NCBI GenBank assembly: GCA_033065855.1
Contig: JAVXUO010002569.1
Location: 1-64,000, forward strand
DNA: 64,000 nt
Direction of reading: 5' to 3'
From: Escallonia rubra
Taxonomy: Eukaryota > Streptophyta > Magnoliopsida > Escalloniales > Escalloniaceae
A program made the translations under genes and the position numbers. This document shows positions 12,756-24,638 of this stretch, piece after piece. Numbering within the stretch: the first letter of the stretch is position 1; each line of letters begins with the position of its first letter. The notes beneath the pieces were generated by a model, which made no database searches, was not told the origin of the DNA, and worked only from the letters and a program-made list of their open reading frames with translations.

Positions 12756-13607
12756 TGTAGACACCAAAAAATTATTTTAATAGTCAACAGTAAATAATTT
12801 AGTGTCTAGTCAAATAGTCAACACTGCAAATACGGGTCAAGATGCTGACGTGGGGCTAAATAAGATAACGGGCTTGAAGTCAAAGACAAGTTGAAAAAAC
12901 TAGTCCAATAACAATACATGGTCCAGCCCATGGTCTTGTTACTAGAAAAGTCAAGTTTGACTAAAATCATTCCTAAAATTAAATGGAGACAAGTATCCAT
13001 TTAATTGAGGAGATCAGATAATTAAGGAGACAAAAATCCCCTTAATTACAAAATCAAAGCTCAAATTATGGGATTTCCAAAAATAAGCCTACTACATTGC
13101 CTATAAATAGAGGGCTTGAGGTAGAGAAGAAGGACACACAGGGTCTCCGCGATCAAAGCCTAAGCTCCGCCGAAACGCTGTCGTCTCAAAGGTTGTGCTT
13201 CACTTGAAGAACAATACGCACTAACGCAGTGCCGTTCTTCAATCGAGCACTTCCAAGTCACGAAGATCGGTTTCTCTTTCGCCTCAAATCGAAGAGGAAT
13301 TCCCCTTCAACATCAGTGATTCCACAAGTCAAGATTCGCCATACTTATTCGGGATAAAGCTTTGAAGCCCTCGATCAAGCGTCATTTCGACAATCTTTCA
13401 AAGATTGAAGAAGCTAAATCCACCTTCCAAGATCAAGCTATTTCAGCCCTTGGATCGTGAACAAACCGGAGATCGAATCAGAGGGATTTACATTCATTTC
13501 ATGTAAAAACTACAGAGTGGTGTAACCTTATTACTTAAAATCTTTAAATTGAATTTTTGGGCAATTATTTCTTGTCTTGCAGTTTAGACACGAAATTTGT
13601 GCGTACA
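12756..13607 (+). repeat. left LTR, plus orientation
   Basis: The 852-bp repeat runs from TGTAGACACC to TTTGTGCGTACA. A core promoter TATA box (CTATAAATAG) lies at 13101-13110, about 500 bp before the LTR end. Comparison with the complement of 18105-18955 shows only occasional differences; for example, a 60-codon frame present in both differs by one residue (TSFFNL versus TSLFNL). The insertion is therefore fairly young. Confidence 0.85.
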
Positions 13608-13630
13608 AAAAAATTTGTACGCACAAATCT
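13608..13630. other. small palindrome at the inner edge of the left LTR
   Basis: The left LTR end (TTTGTGCGTACA) is followed after a short A-run by its own complement, TTTGTACGCACAAAT, which is how the inner edge of the right LTR reads. The short remnant of an oppositely oriented LTR end suggests the junction where the left LTR was placed in the wrong direction. Confidence 0.6.
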
Positions 13631-14870
13631 ATGCACCCGACTGATACCTCCACGGCCACGCAATCAAGATGGTGTTCGTCAGAGGAAGGGATGTTTCTTG
13701 CGGCGCCGACAGTGGTGGTCTGTTGACTGTGGTCGGAAGGAGAAAGATTCGGCACTCGTGTTGCGGTGAAGATTGTTGAGGAATGGCGGCAGATCCAGTG
13801 GTCGCAAATCTGAAGGTTGCTGGATAAAGGAGATCGAAAGACAGCGACGACGGCGAGTAGTTCACGGCTGACCGGTGGCTGTCTGTTCGCGTTGGTGGAG
13901 GCGGAGGTTGAAGGAGAAATGACCGATGGAGCTTTTGGTGGCGGACCGTAGCGGGCGTGGCCAAGGCACGGTATTGGGCGACTGATCTGGTGACCGGAGA
14001 AAGGGACCTGCGTCGACGTCCATTGCCATGGTTGCCGTAGTCCGTTGCTGATGCTGCTGCCAGCGTTCCACTTTGCCATTTTGCCGGGCTTTGCTCCCAT
14101 GTCACCGGTGTCTTCTACTGCTGCTCCCGCTGGTACGCCGCCGACTGCTAGACCATAAGGCTGAAGTACACCATTGTCGCCAGCCGTTGCTGAAGCCATG
14201 GAGTATTTTTGGTGTTTGGCGGCATTGACCCCCGCTCGCACCGCTTCTGCTTCTCTTTTTTTTTTCATTCTCTTCCAGCTTTCTTCTTCTGGCTTTCTTC
14301 AGATTTTGTTTTTTCCTGTTTCTTTGGGCTGAACGCCCAACTCTTTCTCTTTACTTTTTGATTTTCTTGTCTCTTCTCCTTTTGTTGGTTTTGTGGGCCC
14401 ACTTTTCTTTTCTTTGACTTTTTCTTCTTTGTTTGTTTCTCCTTGAACATTTTGAACCCCCACCATTCCTTTTTTTTTTTTTCAATTTCTTTCTTGTAAA
14501 ACTAAAAGAAGTATCCTCTATTTTTTTCTTTAGTCATGTACATTACACAAACAATGACAACGACTCTCGCTCTTTTTTTTTTCTTTCTTCAAGGTAACAT
14601 TCTGGTGCCAAATCTTTTACTACAATATGCCACGTGACAAGATTGCTACGAACACCCGCTCGGTAAATTTGTGTTTAGACGTTCCCTCGTACGCAAGGTC
14701 CTTCGTTGACCGGCATTTTTGACGCGTGGTCAACAAGATATGCAGTGGGTCTTGCCTTCTTTTGCGTGCTCTTCGGTTGACATTGCATTTTGACTTTTCG
14801 TGTGTGCAGGTCATTTGTCGACCTAATGGATGCGACAGCAGCGAGGCTCCTTTGACTGGCCCAAAGAAAT
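13631..14870. other. non-coding 3' interior of the retroelement
   Basis: A GC-rich part (13631-14260) is followed by pyrimidine-rich DNA with long T runs (14240-14600) on the plus strand, purine-rich in the element's own sense. A 245-codon frame (13531-14268, minus) and others overlap in several frames; they are low-complexity, one crosses the LTR, and I see no domain. This is the usual long untranslated spacer of such elements. Confidence 0.5.
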
Positions 14871-14875
14871 GTGCT

Positions 14876-15510
14876 CGACACGTCTCGCACGTTGACTTTC
14901 CCTCATGTGCGAGTCCTCTGTCGACCAGCATTATGATCGTGACTACAACATCATTCCATCAACTAGTTCCAGAACTGCACTCGACACGTCCCACATGTTG
15001 ACTTTCCCTCATGTGCGAGTCCTCTGTCGACCAGCATTATGATCATGACTACAACATCATTCCATCAACTAGTTCCAGAAATGCACTCGACACGTCCCGC
15101 ACGTTGACTTTCCCTCATGTGCGAGTCCTCTGTCGACCAGCATTATGATCGTGACTACAACATCATTCCATCAACTAGTTCCAGAAATGCACTCGACACG
15201 TCCCACACGTTGACTTTTCCTCATGTGCGAGTCCTCTATCGACCAGCATTATGATCGTGACTGTAGCATCACTCCATCAGCTAGTTCAAGAAATGCGCTC
15301 GACACGTCTCGCACGTTGACTTTCCTCATGTGCGAGTCCTCTGTCGACCAGCATTATGATCGTGACTGTAGCATCACTCCATCAGCTAGTTCAAGAAATG
15401 CGCTCGACACGTCTCGCACGTTGACTTTCCTCACGTGCGAGTCCTCTATCAACCAGCATTATGATCGTGACTGTGACATCACTCTATCAGCTAGTTCCAG
15501 AAGTGCATTT
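14876..15510. repeat. tandem array of six ~106-bp units inside the retroelement
   Basis: Units start with CGACACGTC at 14876, 14982, 15088, 15194, 15300 and 15405, a period of 106 (once 105) bp. Each holds TTGACTTTCC, CATGTGCGAGTCCTCT and ACCAGCATTATGATC. Adjacent units are nearly identical. The open frame at 15223-15528 is a by-product of the repeat. Confidence 0.9.
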
Positions 15511-15799
15511 TATGCCTCCCGCTCATGAATCTTACTTGCATTATCTACTTTTTCTTGTGCTCTTATCATCGTCATTTTGAGTCATGCAGCATGCTCTTTT
15601 AAACCATCACATAATATATATATAATTTTTTTTGACTGGGCCGTTCACAGTTTTAGCTCGTGCGGGCCAGGAGCATTGATGTTGCAGTTTAGGCTCGTAC
15701 TAAGGAGCGTTGTTCGTGCAGTTTAAGCTCATGCTGAGGAACGTTAAGTGTGCAGCTTTGATCTTGCAGTTTAGGCTCGTGCCAAGGAGCTTTGATCTT

Positions 15800-16440
15800 T
15801 GATTCCGGTCTTCACTTCAGGCATCGAGCTTGATCGAATGAAGATGACTTGTAGCTAGTTAAAGGGCTTCAGGGCTTGATCTTCAACCAGCCGATGCAAC
15901 GTTGACCTTCGAATCCGGGCTTGAAGCTTGGTCGGATGAAGACGACTTACAGCTAGTTGAAGGGCTTCAGAGCTTGATCTTCAACCAGACGATGCGACGT
16001 TGACCTTCGAATCCGGGCTTGAAGCTTGATCAGATGAAGAAGACTTCAAAACTAGTTGAAGGGCTTCAAAGCTTGATCTTCAACAAGATGATACGACTTT
16101 GACCTTCAAATCTGGGCTTGAAGCTTGATCGAATGAAGACGACTTGTAGCGGTTGAAGGGCTTCAGCACTTGATCTTCAACCAGACCATGCAACGTTGAC
16201 CTTCGAATCCGGGCTTGAAGCTTGATCGGATGAAGAAAACTTGTAGCTAGTTGAAGGGCTTCAAAGCTTGATCTCCAACAAGATGATACGATGTTGACCT
16301 TCGAATTCGAGCTCGAAGCTTGATCGGATGAGGAAGACTTGAAACTAGTTGAAGGGCTTCAGTACTTGACCTTCAACTAGACGATGCGACATTGACTTCT
16401 AAATCCAGGCTTGAAACTTGATCAGATGAAGACAACATAG
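15800..16440. repeat. tandem array of ~98-bp units inside the retroelement
   Basis: The landmark GTTGACCTTCGAAT or variants recurs at about 15901, 15999, 16098, 16195, 16293 and 16391, a period of 97-99 bp. Units share GGGCTTGAAGCTTGATC and TAGTTGAAGGGCTTCA. It is more diverged than the 106-bp array. Such arrays between gag and the 3' LTR are typical of plant Tat-like and related non-autonomous elements. Confidence 0.88.
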
Positions 16441-16578
16441 CTTCTTCTTTTTTCTCTTTAATACCCAAGGGCCGTAGAGCTTGATCTTGGATATGATTTT
16501 AGTGCATCCCTTGTGAAGGCTTGACCTCTTTACATTTTGAAGGGCTTTAAAGGGATGTTGAGTCTTTTGGGGGATCTT

Positions 16579-18022
16579 TCAAGCTTTGGATGCCCCCGGC
16601 ATGGAGGCCTTAGGCGATCCATTCTCTTGCTGCTGACAAGAAGCTGAAGAGACTACAGGCCTAAAAATGACCGAAGTGGTGTTTGATTCCTCAACGCCTT
16701 CGTCATCTAGATGGATTTTGCCTCTTTTAGACAAGTTCATAATCACTTCCTTGAGTGTGAAGCACTTTTCGGTAGGATGACTGATGAGCCGGTGGTACTT
16801 GCAGTATTTCGACTCGTTAACTTGCCTTGAGTCATCTGCACGTTTCATCTTAGGGAGATCGATAAGCTTATGTTCGAGTAGAAAGTCTAGTATCCCCGGG
16901 ACTTCTGAGTCTGAAAAAGGATAGACTTTTTGCTCTAACTCTTTCAACCTTGGCCATTGACTTTCTTTCCCTTGAGGTTGATTTTTGTTCCTGTCTTGTT
17001 TCTTTTTTTTTGTGTTTATCGGTTTTCTTCAATGGAGTTGTTGTGACAACCATTGAATCTTCTGTGGTTGCTTTTGAACCCCACTGCCATCTTGCTTCTC
17101 TAGTGTCTTCACGGGGGTCACCTATTGGTGGATTACTTTCACCATGACTTGCTATGGTGATCTCCATATGGTGGCCTCGTGTTGCCAGCTCCTCAAAAGT
17201 ACGAGGTTTGTTACCTTGTAAAATGTATAGGAGCCCCCAGTGCATGCCTTGCATACACATTTCTACGGCAGAGGCTTCAGACTGTCTTTCTTTATAGTCT
17301 AAGCTCAATGCTCGCCACCTGTTGATGTAATCCACTACAAGCTCTTCTCTTCGTTGCTTGGTGTTTGTGAGTTCCATCATACTTACAGAACGGCGGGTGC
17401 TGTAGAAACGATTCTGGAACTCGCGCTCTATTTCTTCCCAACAGTCTATCGACTCGGGCTCTAAGTCTGTATACCAATCGAAAGCGTTCCCTTTGAAAGA
17501 TCAGACGAACTGCTTCACGAGGAAGTCCCCTTCTGTTCCAGCATCGTTGCAAGTCTCGATGAAATGGGCGACGTGCTGCCTTGGGTTGCCCTTCCCATCA
17601 AACTGTTGAAACTTAGGCGGTTGATACCCAGCTGGCATTCTCATGTTGTCGATTCTCTTTGTATAAGGCTTCGAGTACATGAGATTGTCGCGAGACGGTC
17701 CTCTGTATTGAGCCTTGATTGTGTTTGCTATCATTTCTTGTAGTTGCTGGACAGACAGGGAAGCGGTAGAGATGAACTTACTCTCTTTGTTTTTATATCC
17801 ACCGGAGGTGGATGCATCTGGATGCTCGTTGGTATCAACTTGCTTGAGAGCCTCGTCCGCATCATCCATGTCACTTGACTTTGATTCTTCACTCTTCTTC
17901 GATTCCAACTTGTTCATCAAGTTTGCAATTTGAAGATCTTTTTCCTCTACCGTCTTTGTCAATTTTTCAATTGCACGAGACATAGCGGCCAGTTGCTCTT
18001 CAAGTGAAGTATTTGATGCCAT
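16579..18022 (-). pseudogene. retrotransposon gag, disrupted
   Basis: On the minus strand the frame starts MASNTSLEEQLAAMSRAIEK just inside the right LTR and contains a coiled coil, then YQPPKFQQFDGKGNPRQHVA, the usual entry to the retrotransposon gag domain. A stop after LVKQFV (about 17501) interrupts it; the same frame resumes with VVDYINRWRALSLDYKERQS and GMHWGLLYILQGNKPRTFEEL. Around 16868-16947 the reading shifts frame and continues as YCKYHRLISHPTEKCFTLKE, a gag C-terminal zinc-binding-like segment. Gag packages element RNA into particles. With a stop and a frameshift this copy cannot make a full product. No pol follows. Confidence 0.85.
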
Positions 18023-18104
18023 TGACGAGTAGTGGAGGCTTTGATTTTCTTCTTGTGGAGATGGAGATGAGAGGCAGAGTGGTCCCACCGGGCGTGCTAA
18101 AATT

Positions 18105-18955
18105 TGTACGCACAAATTTCGTGTCTAAACTGCAAGACAAGAAATAATTGTACAAAAATTCAATTTAAAGATTTTAAGTAATAAGGTTACACCACTCTGT
18201 AATTTTTACATAAAATGAATGTAAATCCTCTGATTCGATCTCCGGTTTGTTCACGATCCAAGGGCTGAAATAGCTTGATCTTGGAAGGTGGATTTAGCTT
18301 CTTCAATCTTTGAAAGATTGTCGAAATGACGCTTGATCGAGGGCTTCAAAGCTTTATCCCGAATAAGTATGGCGAATCTTGACTTGTGGAATCACTGATG
18401 TTGAAGGGGAATTCCTCTTCGATTTGAGGCGAAAGAGAAACCGATCTTCGTGACTTGGAAGTGCTCGATTGAAGAACGGCACTGCGTTAGTGCGTATTGT
18501 TCTTCAAATGAAGCACAACCTGTGAGACGACAGCATTTCGGCAGAGCTTAGGCTTTGATCGCGGAGACCCTGTCTGTCCTTCTTCTCTACCTCAAGCCCT
18601 CTATTTATAGGCAATGTAGTAGGCTTATTTTTGGAAATCCCATAATTTGAGCTTTGATTTTGTAATTAAGGAGATTTTTGTCTCCTTAATTATCTGATCT
18701 CCTCAATTAAATGGATACTTGTCTCCATTTAATTTTAGGAATGATTTTAGTCAAACTTGACTTTTCTAGTAACAAGACCATGGGCTGGACCATGTATTGT
18801 TATTGGACTAGTCTTTTCAACTTGTCTTTGACTTCAAGCCCGTTATCTTATTTGGCCCCACGTCAGCATCTTGACCCGTATTTGCAGTGTTGACTATTTG
18901 ACTAGACACTAAATTATTTACTGTTGACTAGTAAAATAAATTTTTGGTGTCTACA
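18105..18955 (-). repeat. right LTR, minus orientation (5' LTR relative to gag)
   Basis: The 851-bp repeat is the reverse complement of 12756-13607. Its TATA box is seen as CTATTTATAG at 18601-18610. It is the LTR from which gag would be transcribed, leftward. The PBS-adjacent sequence GCACGCCCGGTGGGACC follows directly inside it. Confidence 0.85.
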
Positions 18956-18960
18956 GCTCC

Positions 18961-21090
18961 TCTTTGGACATACACAAGCGAAACCGAGTAGCTTTGTATA
19001 TATGTTTTAAGAGCTTTGAACTGCAAAATAAAACCTATTGTACAGTATATGTTTTAATGGTTCTTTTATCAAAGATACTCGCGTTTATTTCTAAACGGGT
19101 AACTTCTTTTAACAAAATAAACTAATCCTTGCACTGAAATATCAGTAAGCAATGTCCCTGTGCATATATCTAGTTCTGATTGGTAATCATATATATCTAA
19201 TTCTGATTGGTAATCATATAGAGGGATAAAAATTAGAAATTTATTTAGTACACAAAAAGGAAAGTACAATCTACTGATAAAATGAAAATAAAGTCATAAT
19301 ATGTTGGTATATTGCTATGATATAATTCAAAATACTTAAGGGTTTAAATAATTACAACATACAATCACCATAGAAAAAGATTTGTTCAAAACTTTTCCAA
19401 TATAAAATTAGTGGAGTTTTATCATGCTTTATCCAATATATTATGGTAGGTTTATGAGAACGCCTGTTTTTACGATTCACGTGCTTGTCCACACTTTATG
19501 TTGCGGCTAAAAGATAATGTGACAAAAGATAGTGCAAAAGTAAACTTTCTGTATAAGATAATGTGACAAAATATAGTGTAAAAATATACTTTTTATTCTA
19601 CTTTATCATTTTTATATATCTCATATGAAATTTGTATACGATGATGGCAAATCATTGACCAAAATTTTACGAAATTTTTTAACCCACATATCTATTAAGT
19701 TAATTTCATCTTTGAATGTACCAAGACTATCAATTGAGTTGGAATCTGGCTTAACCATAATATAACTAACTTATTTTTTTTTACTTGTATTACGTAATTT
19801 ATATTCTGTGTATACTGCTTAATATGTTGGTATATTGCTAATGTAGAACTTTAAAATGCTTAAAATAGATTTAATGGTAAAATAATTAAGGGCACCATAA
19901 AAAAAGATTGTTTCCTATTTTCTTCCGAATGAAGTTTATTTTGTTCAGCTCCTGCTTTGGACGCTATGATACAATTATTGTTGACTAATAATCTTAGAAT
20001 CATGGGATGGGCTATTTAACCTCTACAACCTCTTCCACGCCTCACACCTTATTTCTTGACTAAAAGATAAACACATTTTTGCTATTACACTTTTTAACGA
20101 CAAAGCGTAGTGTATAAAAAGAGTTTTTTTGGATTTGTTGTCAAACGTTACAATGTTTTAATATCATACACGATTACAGTTGAACACTTGATTAGATTAT
20201 CAAGTTATTCTTATAGAATTTGCAACAAATCATTAACTTATCAAGATAAAAACATGATATCTACCAGAATATCTTATCATATCATACACAATTAAAATTG
20301 AATGCTTGATTAGATTCTTATATAATTCTTATAGTATTTGCATATGTATGTTTTCCTTAATTCATATGAACTGTAAGTTGAAAAATTAATAAGTAGATTG
20401 TGTAATGGTACTGAGAATATTTGCCTTCTTTAATCTTTTGTTTTATATTGTCAAGTAGCATTCGAACAATTGTTTTCTCAACATGTAAAATAATTAAATA
20501 GTTATGCCAGTGATATATAACCTTAAATAGTAAAAATAATAAAAGTTGTGGTTAAAAATTAACAGGGCGCACTATTCACATATCCATTTTAAATTCTAAA
20601 TTCTTAGATATAGATTTTATATTTTGAGTTTAGAGACTTTTGAAGGTGCTAATTACCAGACATAAGTCGTCATTGGTTATCACAATGATTATGTAAAAAC
20701 TTAAAGGATTGTAGTTGCCGGTTCATATTTAATAGGAGTTAAAGACATCTTATCACCTTCAAATAAGTTATTGACTTTGCCAAAATAATTTAACAGAATG
20801 ACCAAATAATACCAAATATTTTTATATACATGTCTTTTTATAATACTAGTAAAATGCATGTTGTGAGTTTGATAAAGACGAGGTATCCTTGTTTTGGAGT
20901 ATTATTAATGTGTTAATAGTCAAAATTAAGACAAATTATGCAAGTACATTCACAAAAGAATGTCTAGAAGGTTTGAATTGCCTTTTCGTATCTTATATAT
21001 GAGTCTACTATTTGTGACAAAGTCATCATTCTTAAATTCAAGAAATGTCCTCAATGGTAATTACATACTTTATCACAACATATATATATA
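18961..21090. other. AT-rich intergenic DNA with small duplications
   Basis: No gene was seen. A 26-bp unit with TTCTGATTGGTAATCATATA is repeated twice at about 19167-19219. Diverged copies of one sequence occur near 19303 and 19821 (ATGTTGGTATATTGCTA) and near 20155 and 20280 (ATATCATACACGATTA). Open frames here are short and AT-biased. Confidence 0.5.
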
Positions 21091-22573
21091 GTAGCTGATC
21101 CGTTGAGAGCGCTAGCAAAATAGGAGATCTTGTAAACGCGATCTGGCCGTTCATGCACGATCTGTGGACGGTCCAGATCTTTTATTTTACGTTTTTTTAA
21201 GTCCGTCCGCTATATTATGTAGTGGACGATTTTTTGACAAAAATACCCTCAAACTTAAAAACAGCCCATCCGCTACATTATGTAGCGGGCAGACTTTTTT
21301 GACATTTTTTTTCTCTTTCTCTCATTAATGCTCTGACTTTTTTTTCTCTCTCTCTCTCATCCGCTACATTATGTAGCGGATGAATATTAATTTTCTAAAA
21401 AGACCCGATGTGTCAGATCTGGAAAAGAGAACTCTTTTCATTTTCTCTCTCTTCCTCATCTCTCGTCCTCTCCATCTTCTCCCTCTCCCTCGTACCCATT
21501 CTCTGAAGATGGCAGATCTGGAAATGAGGCTGTCATGGCAGAGAGAGGCATCGGAGGAAAGGAAGCTTCGACTACAGTATCAGCGGGCCCGCGGCGGATA
21601 TCCCACAACTTCGTCTTGCGTGGCCCCTTCTTACGGTGGTGCGTCGTTGCCTTCTTCTGAGGCCGCGACGAGCTCTTAATCACAAGACTGAAATCACCAG
21701 AGCCGTTGTCCACTCTTGGAGGCGCTTCCTTCGTCGCACCGCCGCCGGTTCTTGACGGCGGGATGGAACCATGGAAGACCAACTGTTGTTTCTCTGAAGA
21801 GTGGAGACCAACGATTAATCTTTTCAAATTATAAGCAAGTCAAGCAGATTAAGACAAGGTAAGGTGCATCAGAAAAACCGAAAAGGGGACCAAGAAAATA
21901 CATGGAAAGCATTATGGCCGATTTCCTCTGATTCCTTTGCTTCAAAATCAACAGTATAGCCCAAGAAAGTTTCACCCCAGTTCTCATTCAATCCAATTCC
22001 GTCCAAAAATTCCGTACCCAGATTCAATTTATATCGCAAAACATGTTTTCTGATATCAACATGCCTTCTGCAAAAATAGTTGTTTCCACTGCAGCTTCTG
22101 TAGCTGCTTCGGCCATGGTAATCCATCCATAGCTCGCGACCTCATCCCACACGAATTCCAGCATTATGTCTTCTTCAACATCCGGAACTTCCTAAAATCC
22201 TTTTCCTATGAGGCAGTCTTGATCATCGAAGAATTTGAGTGAGCAGTTGAATAGCATTTCTAAGTAAAATGTCAGAAAACTTGTCCGCTACATAATGTAG
22301 CGGATGAGAGAAATGGGAGAGAGAGAGAGAGAGAGTTAGAGCATTAATGAGAGAAAGAGAAAAAAAATGTCAGAAAAGTCCGTCTGTTACATAATGTAGC
22401 CGATGGGCTGTTTTTAAGTTGGAGGGTATTTTTGTCAAAAAATCGTCCGCTACATAATATAGCGGACGAACTTAAAAAAAACGTAAAAAAAGATCTGGAC
22501 CGTCCACAGATCGTGCGTGGACGGCCAGATCGCGTTTGCAAGATCTCATATTTTGCTAGCGCTCTCAACGGAT

Positions 22574-22577
<4 letters not shown>
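21091..22577. mobile_element. (TA)n-associated foldback transposon, copy 1
   Basis: The left end GCTGATCCGTTGAGAGCGCT and right end AGCGCTCTCAACGGATCA are complementary, and the inverted ends extend for roughly 300 bp. Inside each arm lie near-perfect palindromes CCGCTACATTATGTAGCGG or variants (about 21207, 21268, 21360 and 22283, 22381, 22443). The element sits between TATATATATA (21080-21090) and a longer (TA)n at 22579-22620. Copy 2 at 47023-48517 is in the same type of site and almost the same length. No transposase is encoded; the middle (21440-22250) is GC-richer, looks acquired from elsewhere and differs from the middle of copy 2. Confidence 0.85.
21456..22126 (-). pseudogene. unidentified acquired sequence in (TA)n element copy 1
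   Basis: The interior differs in composition from the AT-rich surroundings and has minus-strand frames of 123 codons (21456-21827, with GLHSSEKQQLVFHG) and 85 codons (21869-22126). GLHSSEKQQLVF weakly recalls the ubiquitin-like segment of plant BAG-type proteins, but I would not name it on that. The sequence looks like exon and intron pieces of host origin. No complete gene remains. Confidence 0.3.

Positions 22578-22578
<1 letters not shown>

Positions 22579-22620
<42 letters not shown>
22579..22620. repeat. (TA)n microsatellite
   Basis: About 21 uninterrupted TA units directly border copy 1 of the foldback element and are probably its insertion target. Confidence 0.95.
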
Positions 22621-22623
<3 letters not shown>

Positions 22624-23924
22624 GTTAACAAGTAAGCTTGTAAAATTTAGCATAAATCTTTACATTAAGCTAATAATTACAGGGTGCAAGTTAATTATCC
22701 ACATAACTGTTATCGAATGCACACAACAATCATCATTCATAGTTATAATCGACTCTATTATAGTCAAACTTAAGTTTTGTAGCTTATTAATTAGTTTAAG
22801 ATTTACTAATTTGTCTTCTTGTTCATATGCATTTTATTATTTGTAAAAAAAAATACTTTTTTTTGTTGGTTGTTAGGGTCCTACAAAAGATAATTGTTGC
22901 TATATATTCGACTACAATAAGCTTTGTAAAATTACATAAACAATTCATTCTTATTACAATAGATTTTCTCAAATATACTAAGATTAAATTAATCGATCTT
23001 ATCGTATTTTTTTTTCAATTTCATACTTGATATAGTCACTTTGTGATCGTGATGTCTTATCTAAAAACATTAATTTGTACTTTATTTAGTAAATCTATAT
23101 ATCATATTATTTTTTTCATACTACGACTAACTTACACACGCGCGCGCACACACACACACATTTGTGTGTGTATGAATAAATATTATACATTTATCTCAAT
23201 TTTAACAGTCTTTTTCTTCCGGATATAATATGTTACTTTTATTTTTTGGGTATATGAATTTTAGATTCATGTTAGAGAGTGGTTCTAAGAAAACAATAAT
23301 CAAAATTTTTAAATCCTAATAAGTTAGTATATCAATTAGGTTGAGTTTTAGAATAAGTAGAATTACTTTTCAAATTATATTAGGCTTACGAATATAACCC
23401 TCATCATTCATGTAGAATTAATTTAATTCAAAATTAAGAACCTATCTAAATTTTAATCATTTTCTTATTCTAAAGCTCATAAGTTGTTTATATTTTATTG
23501 TAACATCATTTTTTTTTCCTTTTATATCTAATATGATATTTTCATTTTTGCAAATATATGAACTTTATATTCATATTAGAGTGTGTTTTCAATAATATAT
23601 AGATTAAAATTTAGTTGTGATGAGTTATGATATTAATTATATAAAGTTTTAGAATGTATAGAATTAGTTTTTATAATGTATTATATAACGCTTATTGATA
23701 TTAAAATTAACTTATCAAGAAGTAAGAGCTTTTCAACATAATATTTGAGATCTCTAGAAGCACTATCATATTTAAAAATACTTTCTATGAATTTAGTATT
23801 AATCTTAAAAATATAATATAATGGTTTGCCGTGTAAAGAAGCAATAATGTATTGCACAAAAAAATTTTATTGCATTATTATTGCATTGATGGTTCTGCTA
23901 GAATTTTATGACATTTATAGTATG
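22621..23924. other. AT-rich intergenic DNA with a CG/CA microsatellite
   Basis: No gene is supported. A short alternating purine-pyrimidine run (CACACGCGCGCGCACACACA) lies near 23135-23170. The remaining sequence is very AT-rich, with only short chance frames. Confidence 0.5.
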
Positions 23925-23926
23925 AG

Positions 23927-24638
23927 GGTGTTTGGATTGATTTTAGGATGGTCAAACCTTATTTAATCTAGATTAAATCAGGTGTGTGAGTGTTTGGCAA
24001 AAAAGATTATGAGATTTAATCTGGTTAAAAAAGGTAAAAACTCATTAAATTCATAATCCTGAAAAGTGAGGATTATTTTCCCATAATCAGGTTTGACCTT
24101 TTAATTTACCATCCTATCCCCATGTTTTTCACAAAAAGTCATTTCATACCCTTTTAACTAATTATTGGGTGTGACTTTTAATTAACTTATGGAGTTATAT
24201 TCTCTTCTACGCTAACAGAGAGAGGGAGTACAACAGTTCATCAACAATCGCCTTTTTCCTCCCCACCATTTCTGTACGCTCTTGTACCTTTAATTCAGAA
24301 TAATAAGTGACAACTTTTGTAGGTGGTTGAAAATAGTTTCTTCAATATTTTTTTTGTATATTGTAGTTATTTTCAAATGAAAGTTATGTTAATATTACTT
24401 CACTAAATGAATTTTAGAAACTTTATTTATGTAGTGTCCTTTATGGTCAATTTGGCATATCAAAATTGATTTAATCACTTTATACCCAAACACTTTTTGT
24501 AACTTTAAGCTAGTTTACAGCTAATTTTGCCAAACAACAAACTGATTCTGCTTAAAGTAGATTAAATCTGATTTTGAAAACTAATTTAGATTTAAGCTGA
24601 AATTTGCTTTTCAGAATCAATCCCAAACGGCCTCTATA
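23927..24638. mobile_element. hAT-like non-autonomous element (MITE)
   Basis: The left end GAGGGTGTTTGGATTGATTT matches the complement of the right end AATCAATCCCAAACGGCCTC with a few differences. The flanks TATAGTAT and TATATGTA are similar but not identical 8-mers, a possible decayed hAT target duplication. Internal related motifs (GATTAAATC) recur near both ends. There is no coding capacity. Confidence 0.6.

Larger units (their letters stand above)
12756..18955 (-). mobile_element. gag-only LTR retrotransposon with inverted LTRs
   Basis: Both outer ends are LTR starts: TGTAGACACC at 12756 and its complement GGTGTCTACA ending at 18955. They are flanked by a perfect 5-bp duplication, GCTCC, at 12751-12755 and 18956-18960, which marks this as one insertion. 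The ~850-bp terminal repeats lie in inverted rather than direct orientation. Inside, read on the minus strand, are a priming-site region (GCACGCCCGGTGGGACC next to the right LTR), a gag remnant and two tandem-repeat arrays. There is no protease, reverse transcriptase or integrase, so it is non-autonomous. The gag resembles that of widespread non-autonomous Ty3/gypsy-type elements of eudicots. Confidence 0.85.

Noticed and set aside
13531..14268. 245-codon minus-strand open frame
   Set aside because: It overlaps the left LTR end, has no domain, and several other frames are open over the same GC-rich stretch.
15223..15528. 101-codon plus-strand open frame
   Set aside because: Entirely made of the 106-bp tandem unit; translation repeats itself.
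14876..16440. CRISPR-like repeat arrays
   Set aside because: Units are contiguous ~100-bp tandem repeats without unique spacers, in plant retroelement DNA.
18711..18893. 60-codon frame repeated at 12818-13000 as a possible small conserved gene
   Set aside because: Both copies are in the LTR arms, so their similarity reflects LTR identity, not coding constraint.
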